Numbered from the stretch's first letter, positions 39,001-47,662 are shown. The stretch is DNA of 64,000 bases from Aquiflexum lacus (GCF_015476655.1 NZ_JABFHF010000015.1:1-64000), one strand, 5' to 3'. The notes: a model not told the origin generated them from the letters alone. Numbers and translations are program-made.

Positions 39001-39129
39001 ATTTATTCTAATGTTCCAAACATTGACCCTGAATCTGCTTACACAGTAGGGGGTAATTCCCAAGGTCTTGAATTCTTCGCGATGCCTACGACAAGAAGCT
39101 TTGGATTTAATGTTAACCTTAACTTCTAA
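36004..39129 (+). CDS. SusC/RagA-type TonB-dependent outer-membrane transporter (PUL 2)
   Basis: 1041 aa. A signal peptide ends near residue 24 (EAYGQ). A CarboxypepD_reg-like domain follows (about 27-105), then the plug (with SVLKGNAAAALYGARAANGV) and a barrel ending in NVNLNF. It imports oligosaccharides with the SusD-like partner encoded 2 bp (or 35 bp, depending on start) downstream. The next gene is a GH18 chitinase, so chitin-derived or other GlcNAc-containing oligosaccharides are the most likely cargo. It differs clearly from the PUL 1 SusC in plug and barrel sequence, so it is not a recent duplicate. Confidence 0.95.
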   Translation: MNRVLLLMLAMVMTFASGFEAYGQTRVLTGTVTDATGEPIPGVNVLDKEANTGTTSDLDGKYSITVTNTSVLVFSFIGFAPQEFVVGNRSILDVSLEEDLSDLAEVVVTSFGMEKDKKALGFSVTQIGGEQFTESRAVNLGNALSGKIAGVNVTPPASGAAGSTRVVIRGGSSLDGNDQPLYVINGMPMETRNLGSAGMWGGNDGGDGLAAINPDDIESISVLKGNAAAALYGARAANGVVLITTKSGKARKGIGVALNSNTTFDNAWDFTDYQRQYGPGRDGLAPQTAGESLDVGNSHWGGRYNGASLPQFDGVSRPYSHTGEGLNAFYRTGITTNNSVALSGGNESGTYRFAYSNLDNKDIMPNAGFKRDVVNLNVNSKLQKLTLDFSGQYSQQNAKNRPRLSDSPGNANFAVLNRPGNLPFSAMQGDPNKLGALEDGTEMRYQPNVFQTNPYWAAHQFFRQDVTDRVIGKISLRYDLTDWLYVMGRVGTDFQARTDDSFEPYGTAYKPRGDYRQSKRTIREDNIDLFVGAQKEFGDFSVDALVGGNRMRQSSETLSGGGNDLVVPFFHSIRNVAAPQVGYGFSELGINSVFGYANIGYKNFWFLNLTARQDQFSTLAKENSKLFYPSIGTSFVLSDVVELPKAFTFTKFRASWGQTGGGAPRPYELALTYGLVGAGHLGGSLGQINNGTIPNFGLKPYLSTEYEFGADLRFFENKLGIDVAYYSRNTTNDILATGISPTSGFGSTLVNIGELSNKGLELLINVVVLQKKDFQWDVSLNYANNQSKVLNLGTNAAGDPIGFINLDESRLRRERIRHVVGQPLGMIAGFKHQEINGQKVYTDEGFPVPTNGLETLAEGRHPVSVGFINNFSYKNFKMMILFDGRFGGSLVSGTNYFAYANGLHNETLSARENGISVSGVDPNGEARTWNIPATVGDPENYLIDNYFSRYAMVTENIVYDASFIKMREFSFGYTIPNSLLNKTPFTSASVSLVGRNLFLIYSNVPNIDPESAYTVGGNSQGLEFFAMPTTRSFGFNVNLNF

Positions 39130-39164
39130 TCATGGGGATGTTTAAAATTCAAATTGAAAGAAAA

Positions 39165-40742
39165 ATGAAAAGACTACATAAAATTACCGTTATCCTCTTG
39201 GCTTTTACTTTGACGTTTTCGTCATGTGATGAACAAGCCTTATTGGATTTGAATGTCGACCAAAATGCGGTTACTGATATGGATATGAGATTTTTGTTTT
39301 CATTGGCTACTCTTAGGATTGGCGGTGAATATGAAAATACCCGTGCCAACATGTTATATGCAGCTACTATGATTCAGCACACGTCTTCTATGGCGGGTTA
39401 TTTCAGTGGTGACAAGTATTTCTATAACGCCCAATATTCAGGAGCTTACATGGAAACGCATTACACAGGTGTGATGAGGTTGTTTTCGCATGTGATTTCA
39501 AGGACAGCAGATGATCCGAATGAAGTTAATCTCAATGCAGCTGCGACTATTTTAAGGATTTATGACTTGCATAGGATGACAGACATATACGGTGACATTC
39601 CTTATTTCCAAGCTGGAAAAGGCTTAGAATCTGAGGAAAACTGGTTCCCTGTATATGACAATCAAAGGGATATCTATTTGGATATGATAGACCAACTAAA
39701 AATAGCCAGAGATAAGTTTTCTCCTTCAGCAAGATCTTTAGGTGCACAGGATTTCCTTTATGAAGGCAATATTGATCAGTGGAAACGTTTTACCAATTCC
39801 TTACTGATGAGAATCGCCATGAGAATGTCCAATGTAGATGCTGCCAAGGCTAGAGAAGTTTTTATAGAAGCGAATACTAGTGGTGCCTTTACTTCTAACG
39901 CCGATAATGGTTACATCCAATATACAGTTGGTCCAATCGGTACCAATAGAAATGGTCTAAATGATGGTTATTGGAATACATATAAGTATTCAAGGGATTG
40001 TAAAATCAGCAAAACTTTTATGGATTGGATGATTGCTAATGATGATCCAAGGTTAATGATCATTTCCGGGGGACTAGGTAACCCTGAGGACCCTTCAACA
40101 TGGAATACAGATCCAGCTGCTCAAAGAGGAATGCCTAATGGATATAATACTACCACCATGAGAACTGCTCTACCTGCAGATCAATTGGCTGATTTTGATG
40201 CGTTAGTTCCTGCAGGTCAGCGCGCATTTTCAATGTTGAACCTGAAATATCTAGATTGGGAAGACCCATATAAATTAATCACTTACGCAGAAGTGGAATT
40301 GATGAAGGCTGAAGCTTCCTTAAAAGGTTGGATAAGTTCAGATGCCAACACCCATTTCGCAAATGGTGTTGCAGCTGCAATCAACTCTTGGGTAGATTTT
40401 GATCCTTCTTTTGCGAGATCTGCTGATCAAATCAATGCATATATCGCAGGAAGAGGTTTTGCCGCTGCTTCAGCTGAAGATAAGTTGAGATTGATCGGAG
40501 AGGAATATTGGGCAGCCACTTGGTTGAATGATATTGAGTCTTGGTCCAATTGGAGAAGAACAGGATATCCTACGCTTGTTCCTACCCAAGATCCAAACAG
40601 GTTTGAAGCTAACGAAATTCCAAGAAGGCTTCGTTATTGGGAAACTGAAATTGGAGCTAATCCAGAAAACTATGAAGCAGCCCGTGCGAGAATTGGAGGA
40701 GACAATCTTATGACGAAAATGTGGTGGGATGGAGGGAATTGA
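39165..40742 (+). CDS. SusD/RagB-like lipoprotein (PUL 2)
   Basis: 525 aa from the ATG at 39165, which starts the lipoprotein leader (MKRLHKITVILLAFTLTFSS then Cys). The frame opens at 39132 but that adds a non-leader extension. Early LLDLNVDQNAVTDMDMRFLF and the later YADV-like KLITYAEVELMKAEASLKGW and EEYWAATWLNDIESWSNWRR segments fit the SusD-like group that pairs with RagA-type transporters. Surface glycan capture is the expected role. A strong terminator follows, separating it from the chitinase gene. Confidence 0.9.
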   Translation: MKRLHKITVILLAFTLTFSSCDEQALLDLNVDQNAVTDMDMRFLFSLATLRIGGEYENTRANMLYAATMIQHTSSMAGYFSGDKYFYNAQYSGAYMETHYTGVMRLFSHVISRTADDPNEVNLNAAATILRIYDLHRMTDIYGDIPYFQAGKGLESEENWFPVYDNQRDIYLDMIDQLKIARDKFSPSARSLGAQDFLYEGNIDQWKRFTNSLLMRIAMRMSNVDAAKAREVFIEANTSGAFTSNADNGYIQYTVGPIGTNRNGLNDGYWNTYKYSRDCKISKTFMDWMIANDDPRLMIISGGLGNPEDPSTWNTDPAAQRGMPNGYNTTTMRTALPADQLADFDALVPAGQRAFSMLNLKYLDWEDPYKLITYAEVELMKAEASLKGWISSDANTHFANGVAAAINSWVDFDPSFARSADQINAYIAGRGFAAASAEDKLRLIGEEYWAATWLNDIESWSNWRRTGYPTLVPTQDPNRFEANEIPRRLRYWETEIGANPENYEAARARIGGDNLMTKMWWDGGN

Positions 40743-40765
40743 TATTTCTCTTTCTCTATATTATA

Positions 40766-40796
40766 TAAAAAAGGTGCCTCAAGGCACCTTTTTTAT
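40766..40796 (+). terminator. Terminator between PUL 2 susD and the GH18 gene
   Basis: AAGGTGCC and GGCACCTT form a perfect stem with a four-base loop, flanked by A and T runs. It ends 13 bases before the GH18 ATG, so the chitinase depends on read-through or a promoter within this gap. Confidence 0.85.
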
Positions 40797-40809
40797 TATA
40801 TTCAAATCT

Positions 40810-41955
40810 ATGAACAAGATATTATGTATTGCATTGATGGGGTTGGCCGTGTTTAGTGTTTCGTGCCAACCACAAAAGGATTTAGAAAAGTCTGACCAAA
40901 GTGATTCACCTCCCTACAAAATCATCGGCTACATAGCAGGTTGGAAAGGTGTTGATCTGGAAAAAATCCATGCCGAAAAGCTGACCCATATTAATTATGC
41001 CTTTGCCAATGTGGTTGATGGTGTTGTCATCGAAGGTGAAGGTAGGGAAGAACAGGATAAAGAAAATTTATCAAAGCTCAAGTCTTTAAAATCAATAAAT
41101 CCTGATTTGAAAATCCTTATTTCCATTGGAGGTTGGACTTGGTCAGGAGGGTTTTCTGATGCCGTACTTACTGAAGAATCACGTAAAATATTTACAGATT
41201 CTGCCGTTGATTATCTATTAAGGCACGACTTGGATGGATTGGATTTTGATTGGGAATACCCGGGATTACCGGGTGACAACAACACTTATAGGAGTGAGGA
41301 TAAAGAGAATTTTGTATTTATGTTAAAATCGGTAAGGGAAGCATTGGATAGCCTAGGAACCTTGCACAACACTTATTACCTGAGTACAATAGCCTCTGCT
41401 GGATTCAAAGAATATCTTGATGTCAATGATATGGCTGAAGCCCAAAAATATTTGGATTTTATCAATATCATGACTTATGATTTTGTTGTTCAAGGGAATA
41501 AACCAACAGGTCATCACACCAATTTGTATGCAGAAGATAGAGCAAAAAGATCTGCAGAAAATGCCGTTTTGGAACATGTTGATGCAGGAATACCTATTGA
41601 AAAACTGGTGATGGGCATGGCTTTTTATGGTAGAAGTTGGCAGGAAGTCAATCCTGATGACAATGGGCTATACCAGATGGGAAAGGCAGGAAAAGGATTT
41701 CCCTTTAGTGCGATTGAAGAGTTGATTGCTAGTGGTGAGTATTTGAGATATTGGGATGATGCTTCTAAATCACCATATTTATGGAATGCCAATGAAAATA
41801 TATTTGTAACCTACGAGGATCCTGAGTCTATTGACAATAAAATCCAGTTTATCAAAAAACATAAAATGGGTGGTGCCATGTTTTGGGAATACAACGAAGA
41901 TTCAGATGAAAGAACATTGTTGAATTCAATTTATAATGGCTTCAAAAATCCTTAA
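40810..41955 (+). CDS. GH18 chitinase, lipoprotein
   Basis: 381 aa from the ATG at 40810; the frame is open from 40729 but the leader MNKILCIALMGLAVFSVSC starts here and the upstream part spans the terminator. Lipobox SVSC (Cys near 19). The TIM barrel has SIGGWTWSGGF and the catalytic DGLDFDWEYPG (DxxDxDxE, the Glu being the acid). MTYDF and GMAFYGRSW follow, and a chitinase insertion domain lies before the C-terminal GAMFWEYNEDSDERTLL. Expected to cut beta-1,4-GlcNAc chains at the cell surface. It is the only glycan hydrolase in PUL 2. Confidence 0.93.
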   Translation: MNKILCIALMGLAVFSVSCQPQKDLEKSDQSDSPPYKIIGYIAGWKGVDLEKIHAEKLTHINYAFANVVDGVVIEGEGREEQDKENLSKLKSLKSINPDLKILISIGGWTWSGGFSDAVLTEESRKIFTDSAVDYLLRHDLDGLDFDWEYPGLPGDNNTYRSEDKENFVFMLKSVREALDSLGTLHNTYYLSTIASAGFKEYLDVNDMAEAQKYLDFINIMTYDFVVQGNKPTGHHTNLYAEDRAKRSAENAVLEHVDAGIPIEKLVMGMAFYGRSWQEVNPDDNGLYQMGKAGKGFPFSAIEELIASGEYLRYWDDASKSPYLWNANENIFVTYEDPESIDNKIQFIKKHKMGGAMFWEYNEDSDERTLLNSIYNGFKNP

Positions 41956-42030
41956 TTTCCGCAAAACGAAGGGGTAAATAAAAAAATTGGTCATATACCT
42001 TTTCCTATTGTAATATAACTTTGATAAGAT

Positions 42031-43047
42031 ATGGCAAAAAAGAAATTATCCATAAAAGATATTGCCAAAACACTAGGTGTTTCTATAACTACCGTTTCAT
42101 TTATCCTTAATGGTAAAGCAAAGGAAAAAAGAATCAGTGAGGAATTGACCAAAAAAGTTCAGCGATATATCAAGGAAGTTGGATATACACCAAGTCATCT
42201 GGCACAAAGTCTTCGTCTGGGCAAATCCAAGGTTATTGTGTTTATGGTTGAGGACATTTCTAATCAGTTCTTTGCATCGATAGCAAGATTGATTGAAGAG
42301 AAGGCCTATCTAAACGGTTATAAAATCATTTATTGCAGTACGGAAAATGAGACTGCAAAAGCCAAGGAATTGATCAATACCTTTAAAGTCAGGAATGTGG
42401 ACGGCTTTATCATAACTCCAACTCCTGACTTGGAAGAATCCGTCAAAGGGCTTTTAGATGAAGGATTCGGATTGGTTTTGTTTGACAGGTGGATGCCGGA
42501 TGTTCTTTGCAGTTATGTCATTGTTGAGAATGAAAAAAGTGCCTTTGAAGCAACGCAACATTTGATAGACCGGGGTTGCAAGAAAGTAGCTTTGATAACC
42601 GTTGAATCCCACCAGATACAAATGACTGATAGGTTAAAAGGTTATCAAAATGCAATAAGCCAAAACCAACTCTCACCCTATGTCTTTCAAGTGAAATTTC
42701 ATAATATGGCACAGGGATATGACAGAATATTGGACTTTTTCTCCAACAACCCTGGTATTGATGGCGTGTTTTTTACCACAAATTATCTTGCTTTCGAAGG
42801 ACTTGAAGCGATGGGCAATTTGGGTATTGATGTACCCGGTCAAGTCAAGGTGGTTTCATTTGATGACCATTATTTTTTCAATTTGTATAAACCAAAAATA
42901 ACAGCAATCGAACAGCCATTGGAATTGATTGCGGAAAAACTCATGGAGGCTATTTTACATCAACTTGATGAAGCTGAAATGAATAGTGGGCCAAAACAAT
43001 TTATTCTTTCCAATAAGTTAAATATCAGGGAATCATCCACTATTTAA
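42031..43047 (+). CDS. LacI/GalR-family transcriptional regulator
   Basis: 338 aa. N-terminal HTH and hinge (KLSIKDIAKTLGVSITTVSF, SEELTKKVQRYIKEVGYTPS, residues about 4-60) are followed by a periplasmic-binding-protein-like sugar-sensing domain. That domain includes VIVFMVEDISNQFFASIARL and VVSFDDHYFFNLYKPKITAI. It probably represses or activates PUL 2 in response to a sugar or sugar phosphate. The two 22-bp dyads at 35727 and 43159, with central CG, are good candidates for its binding sites. A TAACTTTG box at 42016-42023 lies just before the ATG. Confidence 0.9.
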   Translation: MAKKKLSIKDIAKTLGVSITTVSFILNGKAKEKRISEELTKKVQRYIKEVGYTPSHLAQSLRLGKSKVIVFMVEDISNQFFASIARLIEEKAYLNGYKIIYCSTENETAKAKELINTFKVRNVDGFIITPTPDLEESVKGLLDEGFGLVLFDRWMPDVLCSYVIVENEKSAFEATQHLIDRGCKKVALITVESHQIQMTDRLKGYQNAISQNQLSPYVFQVKFHNMAQGYDRILDFFSNNPGIDGVFFTTNYLAFEGLEAMGNLGIDVPGQVKVVSFDDHYFFNLYKPKITAIEQPLELIAEKLMEAILHQLDEAEMNSGPKQFILSNKLNIRESSTI

Positions 43048-43158
43048 GGGGTATATAATCAAACTTTTAATCTTCAGTACTTTCATTTTTGTATAATTTG
43101 GGAAAAATTGATGTACAGGTTTTTGAATAACGATGATTGTTAATAAAATAATTATAAT

Positions 43159-43180
43159 TTTGATAAATCGTTTTAGTAAA
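43159..43180. promoter_or_regulatory. Candidate LacI-family operator upstream of the ROK kinase
   Basis: A 22-bp dyad with the same pattern as 35727-35748: TTT, two bases, TAAA, one base, CG, one base, TTTA, two bases, AAA. The outer and inner arms are fully complementary. A TAATTTTG -7-like box at 43155-43162 overlaps its left edge, which would suit repression. It lies about 93 bp before the kinase ATG. Confidence 0.5.
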
Positions 43181-43272
43181 CTTATTTACGATTAATAGGT
43201 ATTTTGTTTTTGGGAAAACAGGTCTATTAATAAAGTATCATGGGTTTTTGAAGCCTAGAAAATATTCAAAAT

Positions 43273-44187
43273 ATGTCAAATAGAACCATTTTAGCAGGGG
43301 ATATCGGTGGTTCGCATATTACTATCGGGAGATTTGTTGAAAATCCCGGTAATATTCTATTGGAAGATTTTCAGAGAAAACAGATTGATTCATATGCGAC
43401 AAAATCAATGATTTTGATGGAGTGGAAATCATTGATTCAGCGTATGGTTCTTCCTGGGGAAAGTTTCTTACTTTCTCTTGCATTCCCTGCACCATTTGAT
43501 TACAACCAAGGTATCTGCCTGATCCAAGAACAGGGCAAATTCAAACATTTGTACGAAGTAAACCTCAGAGATGAACTGTCGGAATTATTGGGTATACCCC
43601 CATCTGATATTAAATTTATCAATGACGCTCAAGCATTTCTTTTGGGAGAAACTGTATTTGGTCAATTGAATGGTGCAAAAAGGGTTCTGGGTCTAACATT
43701 GGGTTCAGGACTTGGTTCATCCATTAAAAAAGGCCAACAGGTAATTGACGGGGAATTATGGAAATCTCCATTTAGAGATGGGATTGCTGAGGATTATTTG
43801 GGGAGTTCTTGGTTTGTGGACTGGGTTAAAAAAGAGACCGGTATTGAGGTAAATGGAGTCAAAGAAATAATCCAAAGCCAAGAAATTTTTGAAAAAGCGG
43901 GAAGTGTATTTAATGTTTTTGCCGATAATCTAGCAGAATTTATTTTGCTGAATTACCCGGAAATCCAAATGGAAAAGATAATCCTGGGAGGCAATATTTC
44001 ATTATCATCTACTCATTTTATGAATAGATTACAATATAATCTTCAACGAAACGGGTTATACATACCCGTAGAAGTCAGTCAGTTGGGTGAGAAAAGTGCT
44101 GTTTGCGGGGCTTTGACACTATTTTTGGAAGACAATAATCAGGTGGATCAAAACCTTATTCTTAAAAGTTTGTATAACCGGACTTGA
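43273..44187 (+). CDS. ROK-family sugar kinase
   Basis: 304 aa. ATP-binding GDIGGSHITIGRF at 9-21, the catalytic Asp region FINDAQAFLLGE and a second phosphate loop LGLTLGSGLGSSI. The zinc motif CxCGxxGC of many ROK proteins is absent, as in some Bacteroidota glucokinase-like members. It has no HTH. It should phosphorylate glucose, N-acetylglucosamine or a related hexose in the cytoplasm. Placement after chitinase and lacI favours GlcNAc, but the sequence alone does not decide. It may be LacI controlled through the dyad upstream. Confidence 0.85.
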   Translation: MSNRTILAGDIGGSHITIGRFVENPGNILLEDFQRKQIDSYATKSMILMEWKSLIQRMVLPGESFLLSLAFPAPFDYNQGICLIQEQGKFKHLYEVNLRDELSELLGIPPSDIKFINDAQAFLLGETVFGQLNGAKRVLGLTLGSGLGSSIKKGQQVIDGELWKSPFRDGIAEDYLGSSWFVDWVKKETGIEVNGVKEIIQSQEIFEKAGSVFNVFADNLAEFILLNYPEIQMEKIILGGNISLSSTHFMNRLQYNLQRNGLYIPVEVSQLGEKSAVCGALTLFLEDNNQVDQNLILKSLYNRT

Positions 44188-44203
44188 TACTGATTTTTAG
44201 TTT

Positions 44204-45538
44204 TTAATTGACCCTATCAAGGATAAATTTCGCAATTTTCTCCCCCTGTTTAACACCTTCTTCTATAGCGTCCCGGAAGTGAATTCCTCCGTATAACCTA
44301 GATATTGCAGCTTCTTCTGCTGCTAGATTGAAAGAATTAAATTCTCTTTCTGGAAGTCCAAAATACACCTCCGAGTCGTCAATGAAATCAAAATTATCGC
44401 CAAAGTAATCGGTGAGTACCATGGCACTGGTTTTGGAAATCACACTGTGACCGCTGGTATATTCAGGGAAGGGGGGAGTTTGGAGCAAGGGCCTCCAACT
44501 TTGGTCTACATATTTTTGGATAGCTGACTCTGGTCTAATCCTATCTGAATCATATTTTTCTTCCCAACAACTCACAAATGCATCATGTAAAGCCATAGAA
44601 ACCAATGTATGTATATAGATTGTCTCTTTCCAAGACAAACCTGCTTTTTTACTTGCGATTCCTGTGATTCCTACCCAATGTCCACCTGGGGAAATCTTTT
44701 TCATTCCAATAGCCATATGACCTGAGAATTGGACCATAAAGGGATTACAATCCCAAAAATTAGCAACTAGTTTCTGTTCGTCTGTCAAATTGGAAGTGAC
44801 TTCAAACACTTCAGTCATTTGATTTTTGAAGGAACTTCCTTCCTCAAGATTAAATGGAGCAGGTGGATTTGGTTTGTATGGCGCCAAATCAGAAATGAAA
44901 AATGTTTTTAATGTTCGCCATTCCGGTTCTACCGCAGCCATGTAGGCAGGTGGAGTAGGATACCAATGACCTTCATTTCTTTTTGGTGTATACCTGGTTA
45001 AAGTGCTCAATTGGTTGTAACCATCACTACCTGATATTTTTAATACTTCAGCAGCAACTTGTTGGGCAAATAAGACATGTTCATTTAAATTACGTTTTGA
45101 CAGCCATTTTGATTTGGTGAATGTTTTGATCAGTTCTTCCTGCTTAATTTCCAGAAGTTTACCCGAGGGCATTATTTTTTTACCCACTTCCATCATAGCA
45201 TAGGTTGCTACAAATTCAGGAGATAATTTTTTCTCAGTTCCATTTATTAAATCAGGAGATGGAAGATTGCTTTTAGAAAAAAGACATGATTCATCAGATG
45301 AACTCGTCAACTGATTCCATGCCAAATGGGCACCAAGCATCGAGTAGGCATAAAACCTAGCAGCTGCAGGCGGGGAAGCTACATCAGTAACCATCACTTC
45401 GGTCACATAAAACAGGTTATCAATGAATAAATCTATTGTAGGTTCATTATGCTTTTGGCCAAAAAGTGATTCATTGATTCCTATTGTAAAAGAAATCATG
45501 AGTATTGTTCCAATTTTCAATATGCTGTACTTTTTCAT
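44204..45538 (-). CDS. Vanadium-dependent haloperoxidase / PAP2-fold phosphatase, secreted
   Basis: 444 aa with a signal peptide (about 1-28). All three parts of the vanadate/phosphate site are present: K328 with R335-P336 (KYDSDRIRP), YTSGH with H364 at the end, and SRLYGGIH with S413-R414 and H420. The long helical N-terminal half is as in bacterial haloperoxidase-like proteins. It could oxidise halides or act as an acid phosphatase, because the two activities share this fold and residues; the sequence does not separate them. It is convergent with the ROK kinase, with 16 bp between stops. Confidence 0.85.
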   Translation of the reverse strand: MKKYSILKIGTILMISFTIGINESLFGQKHNEPTIDLFIDNLFYVTEVMVTDVASPPAAARFYAYSMLGAHLAWNQLTSSSDESCLFSKSNLPSPDLINGTEKKLSPEFVATYAMMEVGKKIMPSGKLLEIKQEELIKTFTKSKWLSKRNLNEHVLFAQQVAAEVLKISGSDGYNQLSTLTRYTPKRNEGHWYPTPPAYMAAVEPEWRTLKTFFISDLAPYKPNPPAPFNLEEGSSFKNQMTEVFEVTSNLTDEQKLVANFWDCNPFMVQFSGHMAIGMKKISPGGHWVGITGIASKKAGLSWKETIYIHTLVSMALHDAFVSCWEEKYDSDRIRPESAIQKYVDQSWRPLLQTPPFPEYTSGHSVISKTSAMVLTDYFGDNFDFIDDSEVYFGLPEREFNSFNLAAEEAAISRLYGGIHFRDAIEEGVKQGEKIAKFILDRVN

Positions 45539-45627
45539 TTTAATGGCAAAACATAGTCAAATTGACGACGATGCTACATAGTTTTAAAGAAATGGCAAAA
45601 GGAATATTTTATAGTAAGAAGAAAGGG

Positions 45628-46866
45628 TTAAAGTAAAACATCTTCAAATATTTTTTCATTGACAACAGCTACACCTCCCATTAGTCCTACTTCTTTCCCT
45701 AATTTATAAAGACTGATCTGAGTGTTTTCTCTTGCTTTTGCCATGCTGTAAATGTTCAATGCTTGTTGTATAGGTGTTATCAAATATTGCTTAGCTTCGG
45801 CAACGGATCCTCCTATGATAATAAGTTCAGGATTGAGCAATTGGATCAATATTGATATTCCTCTTCCCAGGTCAAGGCCTGCTTCTGAAAGGATGGTGAT
45901 GGCGCGTTGATCTCCTGCTAAGGCAGCATCTACAACCACATACGGCTCCAATTCTCCTTGGTTTTCCCTGACCATCCTTGCCAAAATTGAATCAGAATCT
46001 ATCGAGATTGCCTCTTTAGCCATTCTGACGATAGCTGTTCCTGAGGCAACGGATTCTAAACAACCTTTTTTTCCACATGAGCAGGTAATATCTCTTGATT
46101 CAAAAATCGGTGAATGGCTGAATTCTCCGGCAAATCCGGAGGCGCCCTGATAAATTTTCCCATCTATGAGAATTCCAAGACCAATGCCCCAACCAATAAA
46201 AATCCCAAGCACATTTTTAAAGTGATCATTCTGACCAAATTTAAACTCCGCCAAAGTCATTGCCCTGGCATCATTTTCAAGAAAAACCTTTCTTCCAAGT
46301 CTGGACTCAAAGTTTTCAACAAGGCTCTTTTTACCGAATTTTAAATAAGTGTGGTTTATTCCGTTAATTGAATCAATCAATCCGGGCATGGAAATTCCAA
46401 CTGCAATTATTTTTTCATTATCCAGTCCGGATTTATTCTTGTGGTCTATCAGGAATTCACATATCTGATCAAATGTTTCCTTTTCATTGTTCAAGGTGAG
46501 TTTAATTGTTTCCGCTTCAGTTAGCGCCTCATTGGAACAATTATATATGGCCGTGCGAACCCTAAATCTGTTGATATCAACACTTAGAATATAAAATGCA
46601 TCATTGGCCAATTGGTAAAGATCAGGTTTTCTGCCTCCCTGGGATTCAGCTCTGCCATTCTTTATGACTTCTCCTGAATTCATAAGATCCCCAAGCAGCG
46701 AATTTACGGTAGGTAAGGAAATACCTACTTCAGTACAGATTTCGCCCGCAGTGTTGCTCCCTTTGGTATAAAGGTTTTTGATTAATTTGAGTTTATTGGT
46801 GAAACTTTTTGTTTCCACCACACCGGCTATTTTTTCTAAAGATTTTTTAGGCTCTATTAAGTTCAT
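45628..46866 (-). CDS. ROK-family transcriptional repressor (NagC/XylR-like)
   Basis: 412 aa. An N-terminal winged HTH (about 25-85, AGEICTEVGISLPTVNSLLG) is fused to a ROK sugar-binding domain. It has GIFIGWGIGLGILIDG and the zinc motif CSCGKKGCLE, and SIGMSMPG-type conserved segments (GISMPGLID). It should bind a sugar or sugar phosphate and release DNA. It is the second regulator of the PUL 2 region. NagC-type members respond to GlcNAc-6-phosphate, which would suit a chitin locus, but this is inference. A TTAATCGATTTA near-palindrome at 46989-47000 lies in its upstream region. Confidence 0.88.
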   Translation of the reverse strand: MNLIEPKKSLEKIAGVVETKSFTNKLKLIKNLYTKGSNTAGEICTEVGISLPTVNSLLGDLMNSGEVIKNGRAESQGGRKPDLYQLANDAFYILSVDINRFRVRTAIYNCSNEALTEAETIKLTLNNEKETFDQICEFLIDHKNKSGLDNEKIIAVGISMPGLIDSINGINHTYLKFGKKSLVENFESRLGRKVFLENDARAMTLAEFKFGQNDHFKNVLGIFIGWGIGLGILIDGKIYQGASGFAGEFSHSPIFESRDITCSCGKKGCLESVASGTAIVRMAKEAISIDSDSILARMVRENQGELEPYVVVDAALAGDQRAITILSEAGLDLGRGISILIQLLNPELIIIGGSVAEAKQYLITPIQQALNIYSMAKARENTQISLYKLGKEVGLMGGVAVVNEKIFEDVLL

Positions 46867-47105
46867 TTTATGGGGTTTGTATAAGACAATTAAATAAATT
46901 TTTAAAGAATAACAAAGGTGCTTATTAGAAAAAATGTATGATGGGATTGAGATTTGTGCAAATTAAGTCAACTTCTAACTTAAATCCATTAATCGATTTA
47001 AAAGTTTTTTTATATCGAGGAAATTTTACTTTAACTTAAAATAGCCTCACACCATTTTTTATTTGATAACTTTGATTTTAATTGCAAGCTTGAAAACACA
47101 AATCG
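46867..47105. promoter_or_regulatory. Divergent promoter region between ROK repressor and cupin
   Basis: AT-rich 240-bp region. TAACTTTG at 47067-47074 is a -7-type box about 30 bases before the cupin ATG. The imperfect palindrome TTAATCGATTTA at 46989-47000 could be an operator for either flanking gene. Confidence 0.4.
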
Positions 47106-47633
47106 ATGATGATTGAAAATAAATTTCTTGGAAAAGAGATCATTAAAGAAACGCTATTTGAAAAATTGGAAGAAATTCTTGTTTCCGAAGGTTTCAAAAT
47201 AGATCAGCAAGATATGCAAAGACCATGGGGTGGGTTTTTTGTAATTGATGAAAATCAGATTACAGCTTTTAAAACTAAATTTTTTCCTGAGCTGAATTTG
47301 GATCAAGTACAATTAAAACAAAAATTAAGTCCAAAGATTCTTTTAGTTGCTCCTGGTAAAAGACTGTCATGGCAATATCATCATAGAAGAGCAGAGGTTT
47401 GGAAATTGGTAAATGGGCATGCCGCAATAGTCAGGAGTAATACTGATGTTCAAAATGAACCAATTGACATGTTAAAAGGAGAGTTGGTCAGGTTAAATCA
47501 AGGAGAAAGGCATAGATTGGTAGGAAAGGATTCATGGGGGGTTGTTGCGGAGATATGGATGCACACTGATAAACATAATCCTTCAGATGAGGAGGATATC
47601 GTTAGGGTAGAGGATGATTTTGCCAGAAAATAA
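47106..47633 (+). CDS. Cupin protein, type II phosphomannose-isomerase-like
   Basis: 175 aa (a second ATG directly follows). Single cupin barrel with RPWGGFFVID near 38-48 and the metal-site motif LLVAPGKRLSWQYHHRRAEV (about 79-98). RLNQGERHRLVG and VAEIWMH follow. This resembles the C-terminal isomerase domain of mannose-1-phosphate guanylyltransferase/mannose-6-phosphate isomerase. Bacteroidota homologues are often labelled phosphoheptose isomerase. A sugar-phosphate isomerase role is plausible next to a sugar kinase. Substrate is not settled. It ends at a strong terminator. Confidence 0.75.
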   Translation: MMIENKFLGKEIIKETLFEKLEEILVSEGFKIDQQDMQRPWGGFFVIDENQITAFKTKFFPELNLDQVQLKQKLSPKILLVAPGKRLSWQYHHRRAEVWKLVNGHAAIVRSNTDVQNEPIDMLKGELVRLNQGERHRLVGKDSWGVVAEIWMHTDKHNPSDEEDIVRVEDDFARK

Positions 47634-47662
47634 AAATGGCTCATTTTCATGAGCCATTTTTT
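47632..47662. terminator. Bidirectional terminator after the cupin
   Basis: AAATGGCTCA pairs with TGAGCCATTT around a short loop, with A and T runs on the two sides. It lies between the convergent cupin and DUF6600 genes. Confidence 0.85.

Noticed and set aside
40729-40809. 5' extension of the GH18 reading frame
   Set aside because: It covers the end of susD and the terminator hairpin. The lipoprotein leader starts at 40810.
42016-42023. TAACTTTG as promoter of the lacI-type gene
   Set aside because: It matches the -7 box, but the transcript would start at the ATG itself and no -33 element is in place. Not listed as a feature of its own.
45628-46866. Reading the minus-strand ROK protein as a sugar kinase
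   Set aside because: It has an N-terminal winged HTH of about 80 residues ahead of the ROK domain, so a regulator is the better call.
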